Shown here piece by piece: positions 34,492-43,442 of a stretch of DNA of 64,000 bases (within the stretch, counting starts at the first letter, position 1; each line of letters starts with the position of its first letter). The stretch is taken from the NCBI RefSeq assembly GCF_003952365.1, contig NZ_CP034443.1:3341001-3405000 (forward strand), read 5' to 3'. The notes beneath the pieces were generated by a model. It was not told the origin of the DNA, searched no databases, and worked only from the letters and a program-made list of their open reading frames with translations. This DNA is from Mesorhizobium sp. M9A.F.Ca.ET.002.03.1.2. Lineage in GTDB: Bacteria; Pseudomonadota; Alphaproteobacteria; Rhizobiales; Rhizobiaceae. The translations under genes and the position numbers were made by a program.

Positions 34492-36891
34492 ATGCCCGAC
34501 CTGCTTCTAGAACTCCGCTCGGAAGAGATTCCTGCCCGCATGCAGCGCAAGGCGGCGGGCGATCTCAGGAAGATGGTGACGGACGGTCTGGTCGAGGCCG
34601 GGCTGACCTATGAGGCGGCACGCGAATATTGGACGCCGCGCCGGTTGGCGCTCGACATTCGCGGCGTGACCGCGCGCTCGAAGGACATCAACGAGGAGAT
34701 CAAGGGGCCCTCGACCAAGGCGCCCGAACAGGCGGTTCAGGGTTTTCTGCGCAAGGCCGGTCTTTCCTCGATCGCCGAGGCGCATGTCCATGCCGATCCC
34801 AAGAAGGGCGACTTCTACGTCGCCCACATCTCCAAGCCGGGCAGGGCGGCAGAGGCGATCATCGCCGAGCTGGTGCCGGGCATCATCCGTGGCTTTCCGT
34901 GGCCGAAATCGATGCGCTGGGGGCCGGCCTCGGCCAAACCAGGATCCCTGCGCTGGGTGCGGCCCCTGCAATCCATCCTGTGCACCTTCGGCCCGGAAAC
35001 CGAGGAGCCGGTGGTGGTCGATTTCGAGATCGACGGCATCCGCTCGGGCAACATCACCTATGGCCACCGTTTTCATGCTCCCGGCGCGATCACCGTGCGC
35101 CGCTTCGACGATTATGCCGCCAAGCTGGAGGCGGCCAAGGTCGTGCTCGATGCCGACCGGCGCAAGCAGATCATCCTCGCCGACGGCAGGAACCTCGCTT
35201 TCGCCAACGGGCTCGACCTCGTCGAGGACGAGGGGCTGCTCGAGGAAGTGTCAGGCCTGGTCGAATGGCCTGTCGTGCTGATGGGCGAATTCGAGCAGGA
35301 CTTTCTCGCCATTCCGGCCGAGGTAATCCGGCTAACCATCCGCGCCAACCAGAAATGTTTCGTGACACGGCCGCACGGCGCCGGCGAGGAGCTTTCCAAC
35401 CGCTTCCTCCTGACCGCCAACATCGAGGCCAAGGATGGCGGCAAGGAGATTGCCCACGGCAACGGCAAGGTGGTGCGCGCCCGCCTGTCCGACGCGCTCT
35501 ATTTCTGGAAGACCGACCAGGGCGACCTGCCTGATCTCGACCAGTTGCAGGCATCGGCGGAAAAGTTCGGGCTCGATCTCAAAAAGCCGCTCGACCAGCG
35601 CATGGCCCGCCTCGACCATCTCGGCGTCACCTTCCACGCCAAGCTCGGCACGCAGGGCGAGCGGGTGGAGCGCATCAAGCGGCTGGCTGGTGAGATTGCC
35701 GCCTTTTTGTCGAAGCAGCTGAATTTCTTCGATGGCAAGCTTCTGTCCGCCGACGATCTGAACGTCGAGCAGAAATATCTCCGCGAGCGCGCCGAGCGTG
35801 CTGCCGTTCTGGCCAAGGCCGACCTCACCACCGAAGTGGTCGGCGAGTTCCCGGAATTGCAGGGCGCCATGGGCCGCAAATATGCGCTGCTGCAAGGCGA
35901 GCATCCTTCCGTCGCCGCCGCAATCGAGGAACATTGGAAGCCGCAGGGCCCGTCAGATCGTGTGCCGACCGATCCGGTTTCGATTGCCGTCGCGCTCGCC
36001 GATAAGCTGGACACGCTGGTCGGCTTCTGGGCGATCGACGAAAAGCCGACGGGGTCGAAGGACCCCTATGCGCTGAGAAGGGCAGCGCTTGGGGTAACGA
36101 GAATACTGATTGAGAACGGTATCCGACTGGCGCTCACACCCGTCTTCGGAACCGTCTATGAGTGGGCGAACTATCTCGACAAGAATGCCGTTACAACGCT
36201 GGAAGGGAAGGCGGAACAAATCTACCGCTCCGACCTCCTCACCTTCTTCCACGACCGCCTGAAAGTCTATCTCCGCGATCAGGGCGCGCGGCATGATCTG
36301 ATCGACGCGGTGCTGGCAGCGGGTTCGCGCCCGATCTTCTCCCTAGTGGGGGAGATGTCGGCGAAGCCGACCGAGGGGGGCGCTGTCCCGCCATCATCTC
36401 AGCGCGAGGCGCCCCCCTCTGCCCTGCCGGGCATCTCCCCCACGAGGGGGGAGATTGGCCAATCCCAAAACGACGACCTCCTGCAAATCGTCCGCCGCGT
36501 CGAAGCGCTTGGTTCCTTCCTCGACACCGAGGACGGCAAGAACCTGCTTGCCGGCACCAAGCGTGCGGCCAACATTCTCGCCGCCGAGGAGAAGAAAAAA
36601 ACGACGATCGCCGAGACTGTTGAGCCGGCTCTATTCCGCGAAGATGCCGAGAAAGCGCTGTTTGCGGCGGTGAACCAGGCCGAGAGGGAGGCCGGCGAAG
36701 CGATTCGAAACGAAGACTTTTCCGCCGCCATGCTGGCGCTTAGCGTTTTGCGCGAACCGGTTGATTCATTCTTCGAGCAAGTGCTCGTAAACGACGAGGA
36801 TCAGGCCGTTCGTGCCAATCGTCTGGCGTTGCTGGCGCGCATCCGGGCAGCGACCGACCAGGTCGCGGATTTCTCGAAGATCGCCGGCTGA
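34492..36891 (+). CDS. glyS: Glycine-tRNA ligase beta subunit with an in-frame repeat insertion
   Basis: This 799-aa protein is the beta subunit that recognises tRNA-Gly. It begins [17 protein letters not shown] and has the characteristic SMRWG, FDKQLNFFD-type and DAYALRR-like motifs ([12 protein letters not shown]). The C-terminal [17 protein letters not shown] and [13 protein letters not shown] segments are normal. Between them, about residues 615-656, lies a stretch ([29 protein letters not shown]) encoded by a palindromic repeat. The flanking frame is intact, so the protein is probably full-length and functional, with an added loop in the C-terminal helical region. Confidence 0.94.
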   Translation: MPDLLLELRSEEIPARMQRKAAGDLRKMVTDGLVEAGLTYEAAREYWTPRRLALDIRGVTARSKDINEEIKGPSTKAPEQAVQGFLRKAGLSSIAEAHVHADPKKGDFYVAHISKPGRAAEAIIAELVPGIIRGFPWPKSMRWGPASAKPGSLRWVRPLQSILCTFGPETEEPVVVDFEIDGIRSGNITYGHRFHAPGAITVRRFDDYAAKLEAAKVVLDADRRKQIILADGRNLAFANGLDLVEDEGLLEEVSGLVEWPVVLMGEFEQDFLAIPAEVIRLTIRANQKCFVTRPHGAGEELSNRFLLTANIEAKDGGKEIAHGNGKVVRARLSDALYFWKTDQGDLPDLDQLQASAEKFGLDLKKPLDQRMARLDHLGVTFHAKLGTQGERVERIKRLAGEIAAFLSKQLNFFDGKLLSADDLNVEQKYLRERAERAAVLAKADLTTEVVGEFPELQGAMGRKYALLQGEHPSVAAAIEEHWKPQGPSDRVPTDPVSIAVALADKLDTLVGFWAIDEKPTGSKDPYALRRAALGVTRILIENGIRLALTPVFGTVYEWANYLDKNAVTTLEGKAEQIYRSDLLTFFHDRLKVYLRDQGARHDLIDAVLAAGSRPIFSLVGEMSAKPTEGGAVPPSSQREAPPSALPGISPTRGEIGQSQNDDLLQIVRRVEALGSFLDTEDGKNLLAGTKRAANILAAEEKKKTTIAETVEPALFREDAEKALFAAVNQAEREAGEAIRNEDFSAAMLALSVLREPVDSFFEQVLVNDEDQAVRANRLALLARIRAATDQVADFSKIAG
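36337..36458. repeat. Palindromic repeat element inserted in frame in glyS
   Basis: Left arm CTAGTGGGGGAGATG...GAGGGGGGCGC pairs with right arm GCGCCCCCCTC...CATCTCCCCCACGAG, giving near-complete dyad symmetry over about 122 bp. Elements with these arms are common in rhizobial intergenic DNA and resemble the rhizobial intergenic mosaic (RIME-type) class; here the copy lies inside coding DNA and keeps the frame. The encoded peptide is Pro/Gly/Ser-rich. Confidence 0.85.
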
Positions 36892-37002
36892 GGCTTGGGA
36901 GAAGAATTCCTTCCAACCGGCGATTCGAGCCGGCTTACAGTCATATGACGATGATCTCTGCGTGGCACAAGGGACATGTTCCCCAACCCCACGGAGGCTT
37001 CC

Positions 37003-37347
37003 ATGAATTCCGCTCGCGACATCGAAGTGACAGAAGAAACTCCCGCCGAGACGCTTGAGTCCGCTTCCGAAACGACCCTCGACCGGGCCGCTGCTGCCGC
37101 GATCGAAGCTGCCGATCTGGCGGACGACGACGAGGACGGTGACGACGACGAAAACGAAGCGGCGGGCGAGGAAGGCGCTGCTACCCTCTCGGATGACGAC
37201 GAGGAAGACGAAGAAGAAGATGACGATGAGGAAGACGACGACAGCGTGAAGGCTGAAGCCCCGGATGCTGACGAAGAGGACACCGGCGAAGAGGAAGAGT
37301 CCGCCGAGGAGTCCACCGACGACGCGGACGACGAGGTCGCGGCCTGA
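37003..37347 (+). CDS. Highly acidic small protein of unknown function
   Basis: This 114-aa protein is dominated by Asp and Glu, with long Asp/Glu runs in its second half and hardly any basic residues. ATG 37003 follows CGGAGGCTTCC, a strong site. There is no membrane segment or recognised domain. It may be a disordered chaperone-like or ion-binding protein. It sits 111 bases after glyS and could be its last cotranscribed gene. Low complexity makes family assignment unsafe, though the codon phase and start site support a real gene. Confidence 0.65.
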   Translation: MNSARDIEVTEETPAETLESASETTLDRAAAAAIEAADLADDDEDGDDDENEAAGEEGAATLSDDDEEDEEEDDDEEDDDSVKAEAPDADEEDTGEEEESAEESTDDADDEVAA

Positions 37348-37415
37348 AGTTTTTCAGCGACGGGATTTTGCCCGGTGAGCCAGGACGGCGCGCGCGTCGT
37401 CCTGGCCTCGAACTG

Positions 37416-37880
37416 TTATTCGGCCAGGTCGCTATCGGGAATCGGTGTCGGCTGCGACGTCGCGGGTTCGCCGTTCGTTGCCGTTGCCTCTTTGTCGGAC
37501 CTGGTACTCGCCGCGGGCGCTTTGGCAGCCGTGACCGCAGCCGGTGCGGCGAGGGGTGCCGGTCTCGCGAAGGCGTCGCCGACGATACCGCCGCGAATGA
37601 TCATCGGGCTTTGCCTGAAATCATGCTTAGGCTCGGCCTGGCTCGGGATCGCGGCAACTTTTTCATAAGTGACGTCAGGCACCGGTTTGCCGAGCGCCAC
37701 GATCGATGGCGTCGAGGGGCCGGCCTTTGTGCTCTCAGCCGCCTTCTCTGGCTCAGGCGCGCTGAGCGTGACGACGGACGGCGTCGACGTCGATGCTCCG
37801 AGGGCGACGAAGGACGAAGCCTGCGCTCCGCCCGCCGCCAGAGTGAGACCAAGCGCCCCCAGGATACGCACCCAGACCAT
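37416..37880 (-). CDS. Exported Ala/Pro-rich protein of unknown function
   Basis: This 154-aa protein has an N-terminal signal peptide (VRILGALGLTLAAGGAQA) and a mature chain rich in Ala, Pro, Ser and Thr with a repeated STPS(I/V)V(A/T)L motif. The start at 37880 has AAGGGGAA before it; longer upstream readings run through the 16-bp array. No domain is recognised. It converges with the acidic-protein gene and is divergent from the Sua5 gene. Confidence 0.6.
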   Translation of the reverse strand: MVWVRILGALGLTLAAGGAQASSFVALGASTSTPSVVTLSAPEPEKAAESTKAGPSTPSIVALGKPVPDVTYEKVAAIPSQAEPKHDFRQSPMIIRGGIVGDAFARPAPLAAPAAVTAAKAPAASTRSDKEATATNGEPATSQPTPIPDSDLAE

Positions 37881-37982
37881 GATAATTCCCCTTGCCCAAC
37901 AGGCTGGCACCATAGCCGTCGGGGGATTGATGCGGGCTTGCGAGGAAAGATGGCATTTTAGCGATCGGTCATTCGCCAACGT

Positions 37983-38046
37983 CCGGACTTGCCCCGTGCC
38001 GGACTTGCCCCGTGCCGGACTTGCCACATGCCGGACTTGCCACATG
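37983..38046. repeat. Four tandem copies of a 16-bp repeat
   Basis: Units CCGGACTTGCC(C/A)C(G/A)TG start at 37983, 37999, 38015 and 38031. The first two are identical and the last two share an A-for-C change. The array lies between the divergent exported-protein gene and the Sua5 gene, 44 bases before the preferred start of the latter. Confidence 0.9.
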
Positions 38047-38089
38047 AATGTCGCCGTATTACGCACCCGGCATCTGTGAGGTGACGAGA

Positions 38090-39088
38090 GTGGCTGAGAT
38101 ACTTGCCCCCGGCGAGGCGATGGAGCGGGCGCTGGCGCTGCTGGAAGGCGGCGATGTCGTCGCCATTCCGACGGAAACCGTCTACGGACTGGCCGGCGAC
38201 GCGACCAATGGCGTTGGCGTGGCGCGCATCTTCGAGGTCAAGGGCCGGCCGCGGTTCAACCCTCTGATCGCCCATGTCGCCGATCTGGCGATGGCCGAGC
38301 GCATCGCGCTGTTCGATCCCCTGTCGAAAAGACTGGCGCAGACGTTCTGGCCCGGACCGCTGACGCTGGTGCTGCCGCAGCGGCCCGGCAACGGCATTCA
38401 TCCGCTGGTCACGGCCGGGCTTGATACGATCGCGCTGCGCATGCCGAAAGGTTTTGGCGGCGAACTGATCGCCAGGCTCGGCCGCCCCCTTGCCGCGCCC
38501 AGCGCCAATTCATCGGGCAAGATCAGCCCCACGACGGCCGAGGCCGTGGCGGCGGATATCGGTTCAAAAATCAGGCTGGTGGTCGATGGCGGGCCGACGT
38601 CGGTCGGGCTGGAATCGACGATCGTCAAGGTCGAGGACGGAAAACTGCGGTTACTGCGGCCGGGCGGCGTTGCCGCCGAGGAGATCGAGGCTGCCGCCGA
38701 CGTAAGGCTGTCGCGCGGTGCGGCGGGCATCGAGGCGCCGGGCATGCTCGCCTCGCATTATGCGCCGGGTGCCGCGGTGCGGGTCAACGCCGCAAAAGTG
38801 GCAAAGGGCGAAGCCTTGCTGGCGTTCGGCCCCCGCCGTGCCGAAGGTTGGCAGGGCGCTGTCGCCTTGCGCAATCTGTCCGAGGCAGGCGACCTGCGCG
38901 AGGCCGCGGCCAATCTCTTCGCTCACATGCAGGATCTCGATCGCAGCGGCGCCAGGACAATCGCCGTCGAACCGATCCCGTTCGACGGGTTGGGCGAGGC
39001 GATCAACGACCGGCTTTCGCGCGCCGCCGCCCCTCGTGACCAGTCCGCCCCGCGTGACCAGTCCGCCCCGCGTGACAAGATCGACTGA
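38090..39088 (+). CDS. L-threonylcarbamoyladenylate synthase, Sua5 type
   Basis: This 332-aa enzyme makes the TC-AMP intermediate for t6A tRNA modification. The N-terminal YrdC/TsaC domain shows IPTETVYGLAGDA, KGRPRFNPL and SANSSGKISPT. The linker ASHYAPG and a C-terminal Rossmann-like domain mark the longer Sua5 type. GTG 38090 has GAGG eight bases upstream; ATG 38048 is adjacent to the 16-bp array and less likely. The last residues are a repeated APRDQS peptide. Confidence 0.9.
   Translation: MAEILAPGEAMERALALLEGGDVVAIPTETVYGLAGDATNGVGVARIFEVKGRPRFNPLIAHVADLAMAERIALFDPLSKRLAQTFWPGPLTLVLPQRPGNGIHPLVTAGLDTIALRMPKGFGGELIARLGRPLAAPSANSSGKISPTTAEAVAADIGSKIRLVVDGGPTSVGLESTIVKVEDGKLRLLRPGGVAAEEIEAAADVRLSRGAAGIEAPGMLASHYAPGAAVRVNAAKVAKGEALLAFGPRRAEGWQGAVALRNLSEAGDLREAAANLFAHMQDLDRSGARTIAVEPIPFDGLGEAINDRLSRAAAPRDQSAPRDQSAPRDKID
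39029..39079 (+). repeat. 18-bp tandem repeat at the 3' end of the Sua5 gene
   Basis: Units at 39029-39046 and 39047-39064 plus a partial third encode APRDQS repeats. The period is six codons, so the frame is preserved and the repeat only extends the C-terminal tail. Confidence 0.85.
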
Positions 39089-39106
39089 GCACCATAGTTT
39101 CCATCC

Positions 39107-40537
39107 ATGAACGACATATCCCCGGACCTCGACCCCGCCCTCATCGACCGCTTTGCGGCCATCGTCGGCGACAAATATGCGCTTCGCGACCAGCAGGATA
39201 TCGCGCCTTACCTCATTGAGAGGCGCGGTCGGTGGCATGGCAGGACGGCGCTGGTGCTGAGGCCCGGCAGCGTCGACGAGGTCAGCCGCATCATGCGCCT
39301 GGCGACCGAGACCGGCACGCCCATCGTTCCGCAAAGCGGCAACACCGGGCTGGTCGGCGCGCAGGTGCCTGATATGTCCGGCCGCGAAATCGTGCTGTCG
39401 CTGTCGCGGCTGAACCGCATCCGCGAGATCGACGTCCTGTCCAACACGGTCACCGTCGAGGCCGGCGTCATCCTGCAGACCCTGCAGGAAGCGGCCGATG
39501 CCGCCGACCGGCTGTTTCCGTTGTCGCTTGCCGCGCAAGGCTCCTGCCAAATCGGCGGCAATCTCTCTTCCAATGCCGGCGGCACCGGCGTGCTTGCCTA
39601 TGGCAATGCGCGTGAGCTCTGCCTCGGCGTCGAAGTGGTGCTGCCGACCGGCGAGGTGTTCGACGATCTGCGCAAGCTGAAGAAGGACAACACCGGCTAC
39701 GACCTGAAGAACCTTTTCATCGGCGCGGAGGGCACGCTCGGCGTCATCACCGCCGCCGTGCTCAAGCTCTTCCCCAAGCCCAAGGGGCGCGAGGTGGCCT
39801 TTGTCGGCCTGTCGTCGCCGGAGGCTGCGCTGTCTCTGTTCAGCCTGGCGATGGACCGCGCCGGCGCCGCACTCACCGCTTTCGAGCTGATCGGCCAGAG
39901 GCCCTACGACTTCACGCTTGCCCACGCGCAAGGCGTCGCGCGGCCGCTGGCCGGGGATTGGCCGTGGTATGTGCTGATGCAGGTCTCTTCGGGCCGCTCG
40001 GCGGAGGATGCAAGGGTGCTGATCGAGGAGGTGCTTTCGGAAGGTCTCGAGCAGGAGATCGTCGGTGATGCGGTGATCGCGGCGAGCATCGCCCAGGGCG
40101 ACGCCTTCTGGAATTTCCGCGAGGTGCTGCCCGACGCGCAGAAGCCCGAAGGCGCCTCGATCAAGCACGACATCTCGGTGCCGGTGGCGTCCATCCCGCA
40201 ATTCATCGAAAAGGCGGCCGGCGCCGTGCAATCCGTCAGCCCCGGTGCGCGCGAGGTCTGTTTCGGCCACATGGGCGACGGCAATCTCCACTACAACATT
40301 TCCCGGCCGGTCGGCGGCGACGACGACGCGTTTCTCGGCCTCTACCACGCCATGAACCAGGCCGTGCACGACGTCGTACGCAGCCTTCACGGCTCGATCT
40401 CGGCCGAGCACGGCATCGGCCAGTTGAAGCGCGACGAATTGATCGCGACGGCGCCGCCAATGGCGATCGACCTGATGCGCAGGGTGAAGAGGGCCTTCGA
40501 CCCAGCCGGCATCATGAATCCCGGTAAGGTTATCTGA
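39107..40537 (+). CDS. FAD-linked oxidase, D-2-hydroxyglutarate dehydrogenase-like
   Basis: This 476-aa flavoprotein of the VAO/PCMH family has the FAD-binding motifs PQSGNTGLVGAQVP and GGNLSSNAGGTGVLAYGNARELCLG. The C-terminal FAD-oxidase domain contains the metal-site histidines in FGHMGDGNLHYN and the terminal SAEHGIGQLKRDEL and FDPAGIMNPGK. It most resembles the D2HGDH/DLD group, which oxidise 2-hydroxy acids. The start is 18 bases after the Sua5 stop, so cotranscription is likely. The substrate is inferred. Confidence 0.85.
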   Translation: MNDISPDLDPALIDRFAAIVGDKYALRDQQDIAPYLIERRGRWHGRTALVLRPGSVDEVSRIMRLATETGTPIVPQSGNTGLVGAQVPDMSGREIVLSLSRLNRIREIDVLSNTVTVEAGVILQTLQEAADAADRLFPLSLAAQGSCQIGGNLSSNAGGTGVLAYGNARELCLGVEVVLPTGEVFDDLRKLKKDNTGYDLKNLFIGAEGTLGVITAAVLKLFPKPKGREVAFVGLSSPEAALSLFSLAMDRAGAALTAFELIGQRPYDFTLAHAQGVARPLAGDWPWYVLMQVSSGRSAEDARVLIEEVLSEGLEQEIVGDAVIAASIAQGDAFWNFREVLPDAQKPEGASIKHDISVPVASIPQFIEKAAGAVQSVSPGAREVCFGHMGDGNLHYNISRPVGGDDDAFLGLYHAMNQAVHDVVRSLHGSISAEHGIGQLKRDELIATAPPMAIDLMRRVKRAFDPAGIMNPGKVI

Positions 40538-40719
40538 TCCTTTCGACGTCCTGTGCCTGGTCGTATTCCGATAACCATCGCCTGAGGTCAGCAAAATTTA
40601 ACTGACTTTCTTAAGCGGGGCGGTAAGAAGCCCGCGCTAATGTTTCCCCACAACGAGGCTGGAAAAACCGGCCCGGAGCACCGGAAAGCCGGCTCTCAGG
40701 AGAAACAGGAAGGCATTAC

Positions 40720-41286
40720 ATGAACACTGGACTGAAGCCAGTCTGGGCCGGACGCAACATGCGCCTCGACCCATTCCGCCTGCCGCAGGTGGTGAGCTAC
40801 GCCACGCGCGACGATTATGGCCACGTTACCTTCACCATCGACCACCGCGGCGCCGTCATTCGCCGCACGCTGGAGATGAGCGGCGTGCCGGCGATCATCG
40901 CTCTGCCCGCCAGCGCGTTTCGCGGTGTGGCCGCCCGCGCGATGGAGGATCCGGATGGCAATGTCACGGTGACGCTGGAGCTTCTGCACAATGATCCGAT
41001 GTTGTCGGTGCCGCTGCTGGTGGCCCACGATCTCGAGGATGTCGCCGCCGACTGGCGCGCCTGGGCCGATGCCTACCGTCTGCCGATGCTGCTGATCGAA
41101 TCGGACGGCGTCGCCCGCACGCTTGAGGAATCGCTTGGCGCCGCCATCAAGACGCTTCCGGCGCAGGATCGCCGCAAGGGCCGTGTCTCGACCACGCGCC
41201 GGCCGCGCTTCCTCGCCCGCCGCAGGGCCGGCGACCTCGGCCTCAGGCTGGTCATCGGCGGCCAGGAGATCATTTCGCGGGAATAG
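40720..41286 (+). CDS. DUF6101-like conserved protein
   Basis: This 188-aa protein begins MNTGLKPVWAGRNMRLDPFRLP and contains a YGHVTFTIDHRGAVIRR core and a basic segment RRKGRVSTTRRPRFLARRR near the C-terminus. It matches the DUF6101 family of Rhizobiales from memory; the family has no known role. AACAGGAAGGC precedes the ATG. It has no membrane segment. It is followed by a hairpin and converges with ubiA. Confidence 0.7.
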   Translation: MNTGLKPVWAGRNMRLDPFRLPQVVSYATRDDYGHVTFTIDHRGAVIRRTLEMSGVPAIIALPASAFRGVAARAMEDPDGNVTVTLELLHNDPMLSVPLLVAHDLEDVAADWRAWADAYRLPMLLIESDGVARTLEESLGAAIKTLPAQDRRKGRVSTTRRPRFLARRRAGDLGLRLVIGGQEIISRE

Positions 41287-41300
41287 TCCCGCAGTTCTCC

Positions 41301-41323
41301 CTTCTCCCCTTCTTGGGGAGAAG
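41301..41323. terminator. Bidirectional hairpin between convergent genes
   Basis: CTTCTCCCC and GGGGAGAAG form a perfect 9-bp stem with a five-base loop TTCTT, 14 bases after the DUF6101-like stop and 13 bases before the end of ubiA. It lacks a long T-run on either side and belongs to a class of short rhizobial palindromes that often lie at convergent gene ends. Confidence 0.6.
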
Positions 41324-41335
41324 GGAACAAGACTC

Positions 41336-42319
41336 TTACACCAGCGGCTTCACCGCCACCCACACAGCGCCTCCGATCAGGCCAAGGAAGATCAGCCAGC
41401 CGACCTGGTTGTTCGACCTGAAAAGACGCAGGCACTGGTCCGGATCGTCAATATTCAGCCTTGCTATCTGCCGCGCCATATGGGCGCCGGCGGCGATCAG
41501 CCCGGCCAGCGCCGGCATCGGCGCCTGCGCCGACGCGAAGGCGATGGCGAAGCAGACCAGCGCTCCGCCATAAAGCCCGGCAAGCCAGGCCTTGGTGTTG
41601 TCGCCGAACAGGCGTGCGGTCGAGCCCACGCCGACGATGGCGTCGTCTTCCTTGTCCTGATGCGCATAGATCGTGTCGTAGCCGATCACCCAAAGGATCG
41701 ACCCGATATAGAGCATGACGGCGGGTCCATCGATATCGCCGAACTCGACCGCCCATCCCATCAGTGCACCCCAGGAAAAGGCAAGACCAAGAACCAGTTG
41801 CGGCCAGTTGGTATACCGCTTCATGAATGGATAGATGGCGACGACGACGAGCGAACAGATGCCGAGCAGGACGGCGAAGCTGTTGAACTGCACAAGCACT
41901 GCGAGGCCGACCAAAGCCTGGATGGCGAGAAACGCCCAGGCCTGCCGGCCCGTGACCTTTCCCGACGGCAGTGGCCGCGAGCGCGTGCGTTCCACCCGGT
42001 TGTCGATGTCCTGGTCGACCAGATCGTTGTAGGTGCAGCCGGCGCCGCGCGTGGCGATGGCGCCGATCAGGAACAGCACGAGATACCATGGCGCTGGCAG
42101 CAGCGAGAGCAGCGGGTCGCTAGGGCGAGGATAGGCGCTTGCCGCAAGCGCTGCCGACCACCAGCACGGCCACAGCAGCAACTGCCAGCCGATCGGCCGG
42201 TCCCATCGCGCAAGCTGCGCATAGGGCCATAGCCAGCGCGGCAGAACGCGGTAGACCCAGTGGCCGCTCGGCGCATCGGCGACGCGGCCCTGGGCCGCTT
42301 TCGACTGGACGGTTTCCAT
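41336..42319 (-). CDS. ubiA: 4-hydroxybenzoate polyprenyltransferase
   Basis: This 327-aa inner-membrane prenyltransferase attaches the polyprenyl chain to 4-hydroxybenzoate in ubiquinone synthesis. The first Asp-rich motif YNDLVDQDID and second motif YDTIYAHQDKEDD are present, with about eight hydrophobic segments. It would use the product of the polyprenyl synthase at 28.6 kb. It converges with the DUF6101-like gene. Confidence 0.94.
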   Translation of the reverse strand: METVQSKAAQGRVADAPSGHWVYRVLPRWLWPYAQLARWDRPIGWQLLLWPCWWSAALAASAYPRPSDPLLSLLPAPWYLVLFLIGAIATRGAGCTYNDLVDQDIDNRVERTRSRPLPSGKVTGRQAWAFLAIQALVGLAVLVQFNSFAVLLGICSLVVVAIYPFMKRYTNWPQLVLGLAFSWGALMGWAVEFGDIDGPAVMLYIGSILWVIGYDTIYAHQDKEDDAIVGVGSTARLFGDNTKAWLAGLYGGALVCFAIAFASAQAPMPALAGLIAAGAHMARQIARLNIDDPDQCLRLFRSNNQVGWLIFLGLIGGAVWVAVKPLV

Positions 42320-42579
42320 TGTGCTGAAGTGGCAGCAGCGGCGGAAAGCGTCAAGTCTCGTCGGCAGTGGGTCAGTTTGAAATTCGAACCACTCGATTAA
42401 TTTCGTCCAGCAGGGCCGCGCAAAAGGCTGAAAAGCCCCAAATCGACAAATTCAAGGAAGCCGCCCAAGGCCGCATTACAGCAATTTTCCCCAAGCCCTG
42501 GAAACCGCAACGCTGCAAGTTGTGGCGGCAATGTTCCGGCGCGCCTTGCGGCGGCTCTCGCTTATCCATAGGAGAAACC

Positions 42580-43101
42580 ATGACGATGACGATTTCCCCG
42601 TTTCTCTCTGCTCTCGGATCCGAAGGCCCCTCAGCCGACCGAGCGAAAGACATGGACCTGTATGGATGGCTAATCGGAAGCTGGGAAATGGACACGGTCC
42701 GCCACCTCGACGACGGCACAATCCAGAAATGGACTGGAGAATGCCATTTTGGCTGGGTGCTCGAAGGCCGCGCGATTCAGGACGTTTGGATCAGGCCCAA
42801 GCGCCCTGCGCCGTCGACGATGTATGGCACGACTTTGCGCATCTTCGATCCTGGGATCGGTGGCTGGCACATCATATGGAATGACCCGCTCAACCAAGAT
42901 CACTCGCGCCAGATCGGGCGGGCCGAGGGTAAGGACATTGTCCAGCTCGGCAATGACTCGCGCGGCCTGAAAACTCGATGGCGTTTCACTGAGATCACTG
43001 CCAACAGCTTCCATTGGATCGGCGAGGAAAGATCTTCCGAGAGCGACCCTTGGCAAATCACGTATGAACATTTAGCTCGCCGAACAAATTGCTGGAGCTA
43101 G
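42580..43101 (+). CDS. DUF1579-like conserved protein
   Basis: This 173-aa protein starts MTMTISPFLSALGSEGP at an ATG with TAGGAGAAACC before it; a longer upstream reading has no family support. The core GWLIGSWEMDTVRHLDDG and CHFGWVLEGRAIQDVW matches DUF1579-type beta-barrel proteins of unknown role. It has no signal peptide. It stands alone between ubiA and the purD region. Confidence 0.65.
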   Translation: MTMTISPFLSALGSEGPSADRAKDMDLYGWLIGSWEMDTVRHLDDGTIQKWTGECHFGWVLEGRAIQDVWIRPKRPAPSTMYGTTLRIFDPGIGGWHIIWNDPLNQDHSRQIGRAEGKDIVQLGNDSRGLKTRWRFTEITANSFHWIGEERSSESDPWQITYEHLARRTNCWS

Positions 43102-43442
43102 TGGTATCCGCTTAACGGGTATTCCTGACTCATGCCGGCCTGTTGAGGGGCGAGAACCAGCCCGCGCAAGGCGCGGTCGCTGCGATTGTCGGCGACGATG
43201 CTATGTCGAGCGCCCCGCCGAACGTCTCCTCCACATCCCGGCCACGACATGACAGAAACTGCGCGAAGACTGGTTTTCCGGTCGTCTTCCGGAGCTGATC
43301 GCAGCCGGCAGGATCGCGCGCATCGGATACTCCGATGCCGCACGTTCCCGTGTGCAAGTGGGGTCAAACCACCCAAATGTCTTGACCCATCGTCCGGGGC
43401 GCAATAGCGCAGTCCTGATCGTGGATGGCAAGGGATCTGGGC
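43102..43442. other. Intergenic region without a convincing gene
   Basis: These 341 bases have open reading frames in several phases but no start with a good ribosome-binding site and no recognised protein family. A plus-strand peptide containing REDWFSGRLPELIAAGRIARIG and a minus-strand ADNRSDRALRGLVL stretch look protein-like and could be a decayed gene. The purD promoter must lie here. Confidence 0.45.
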
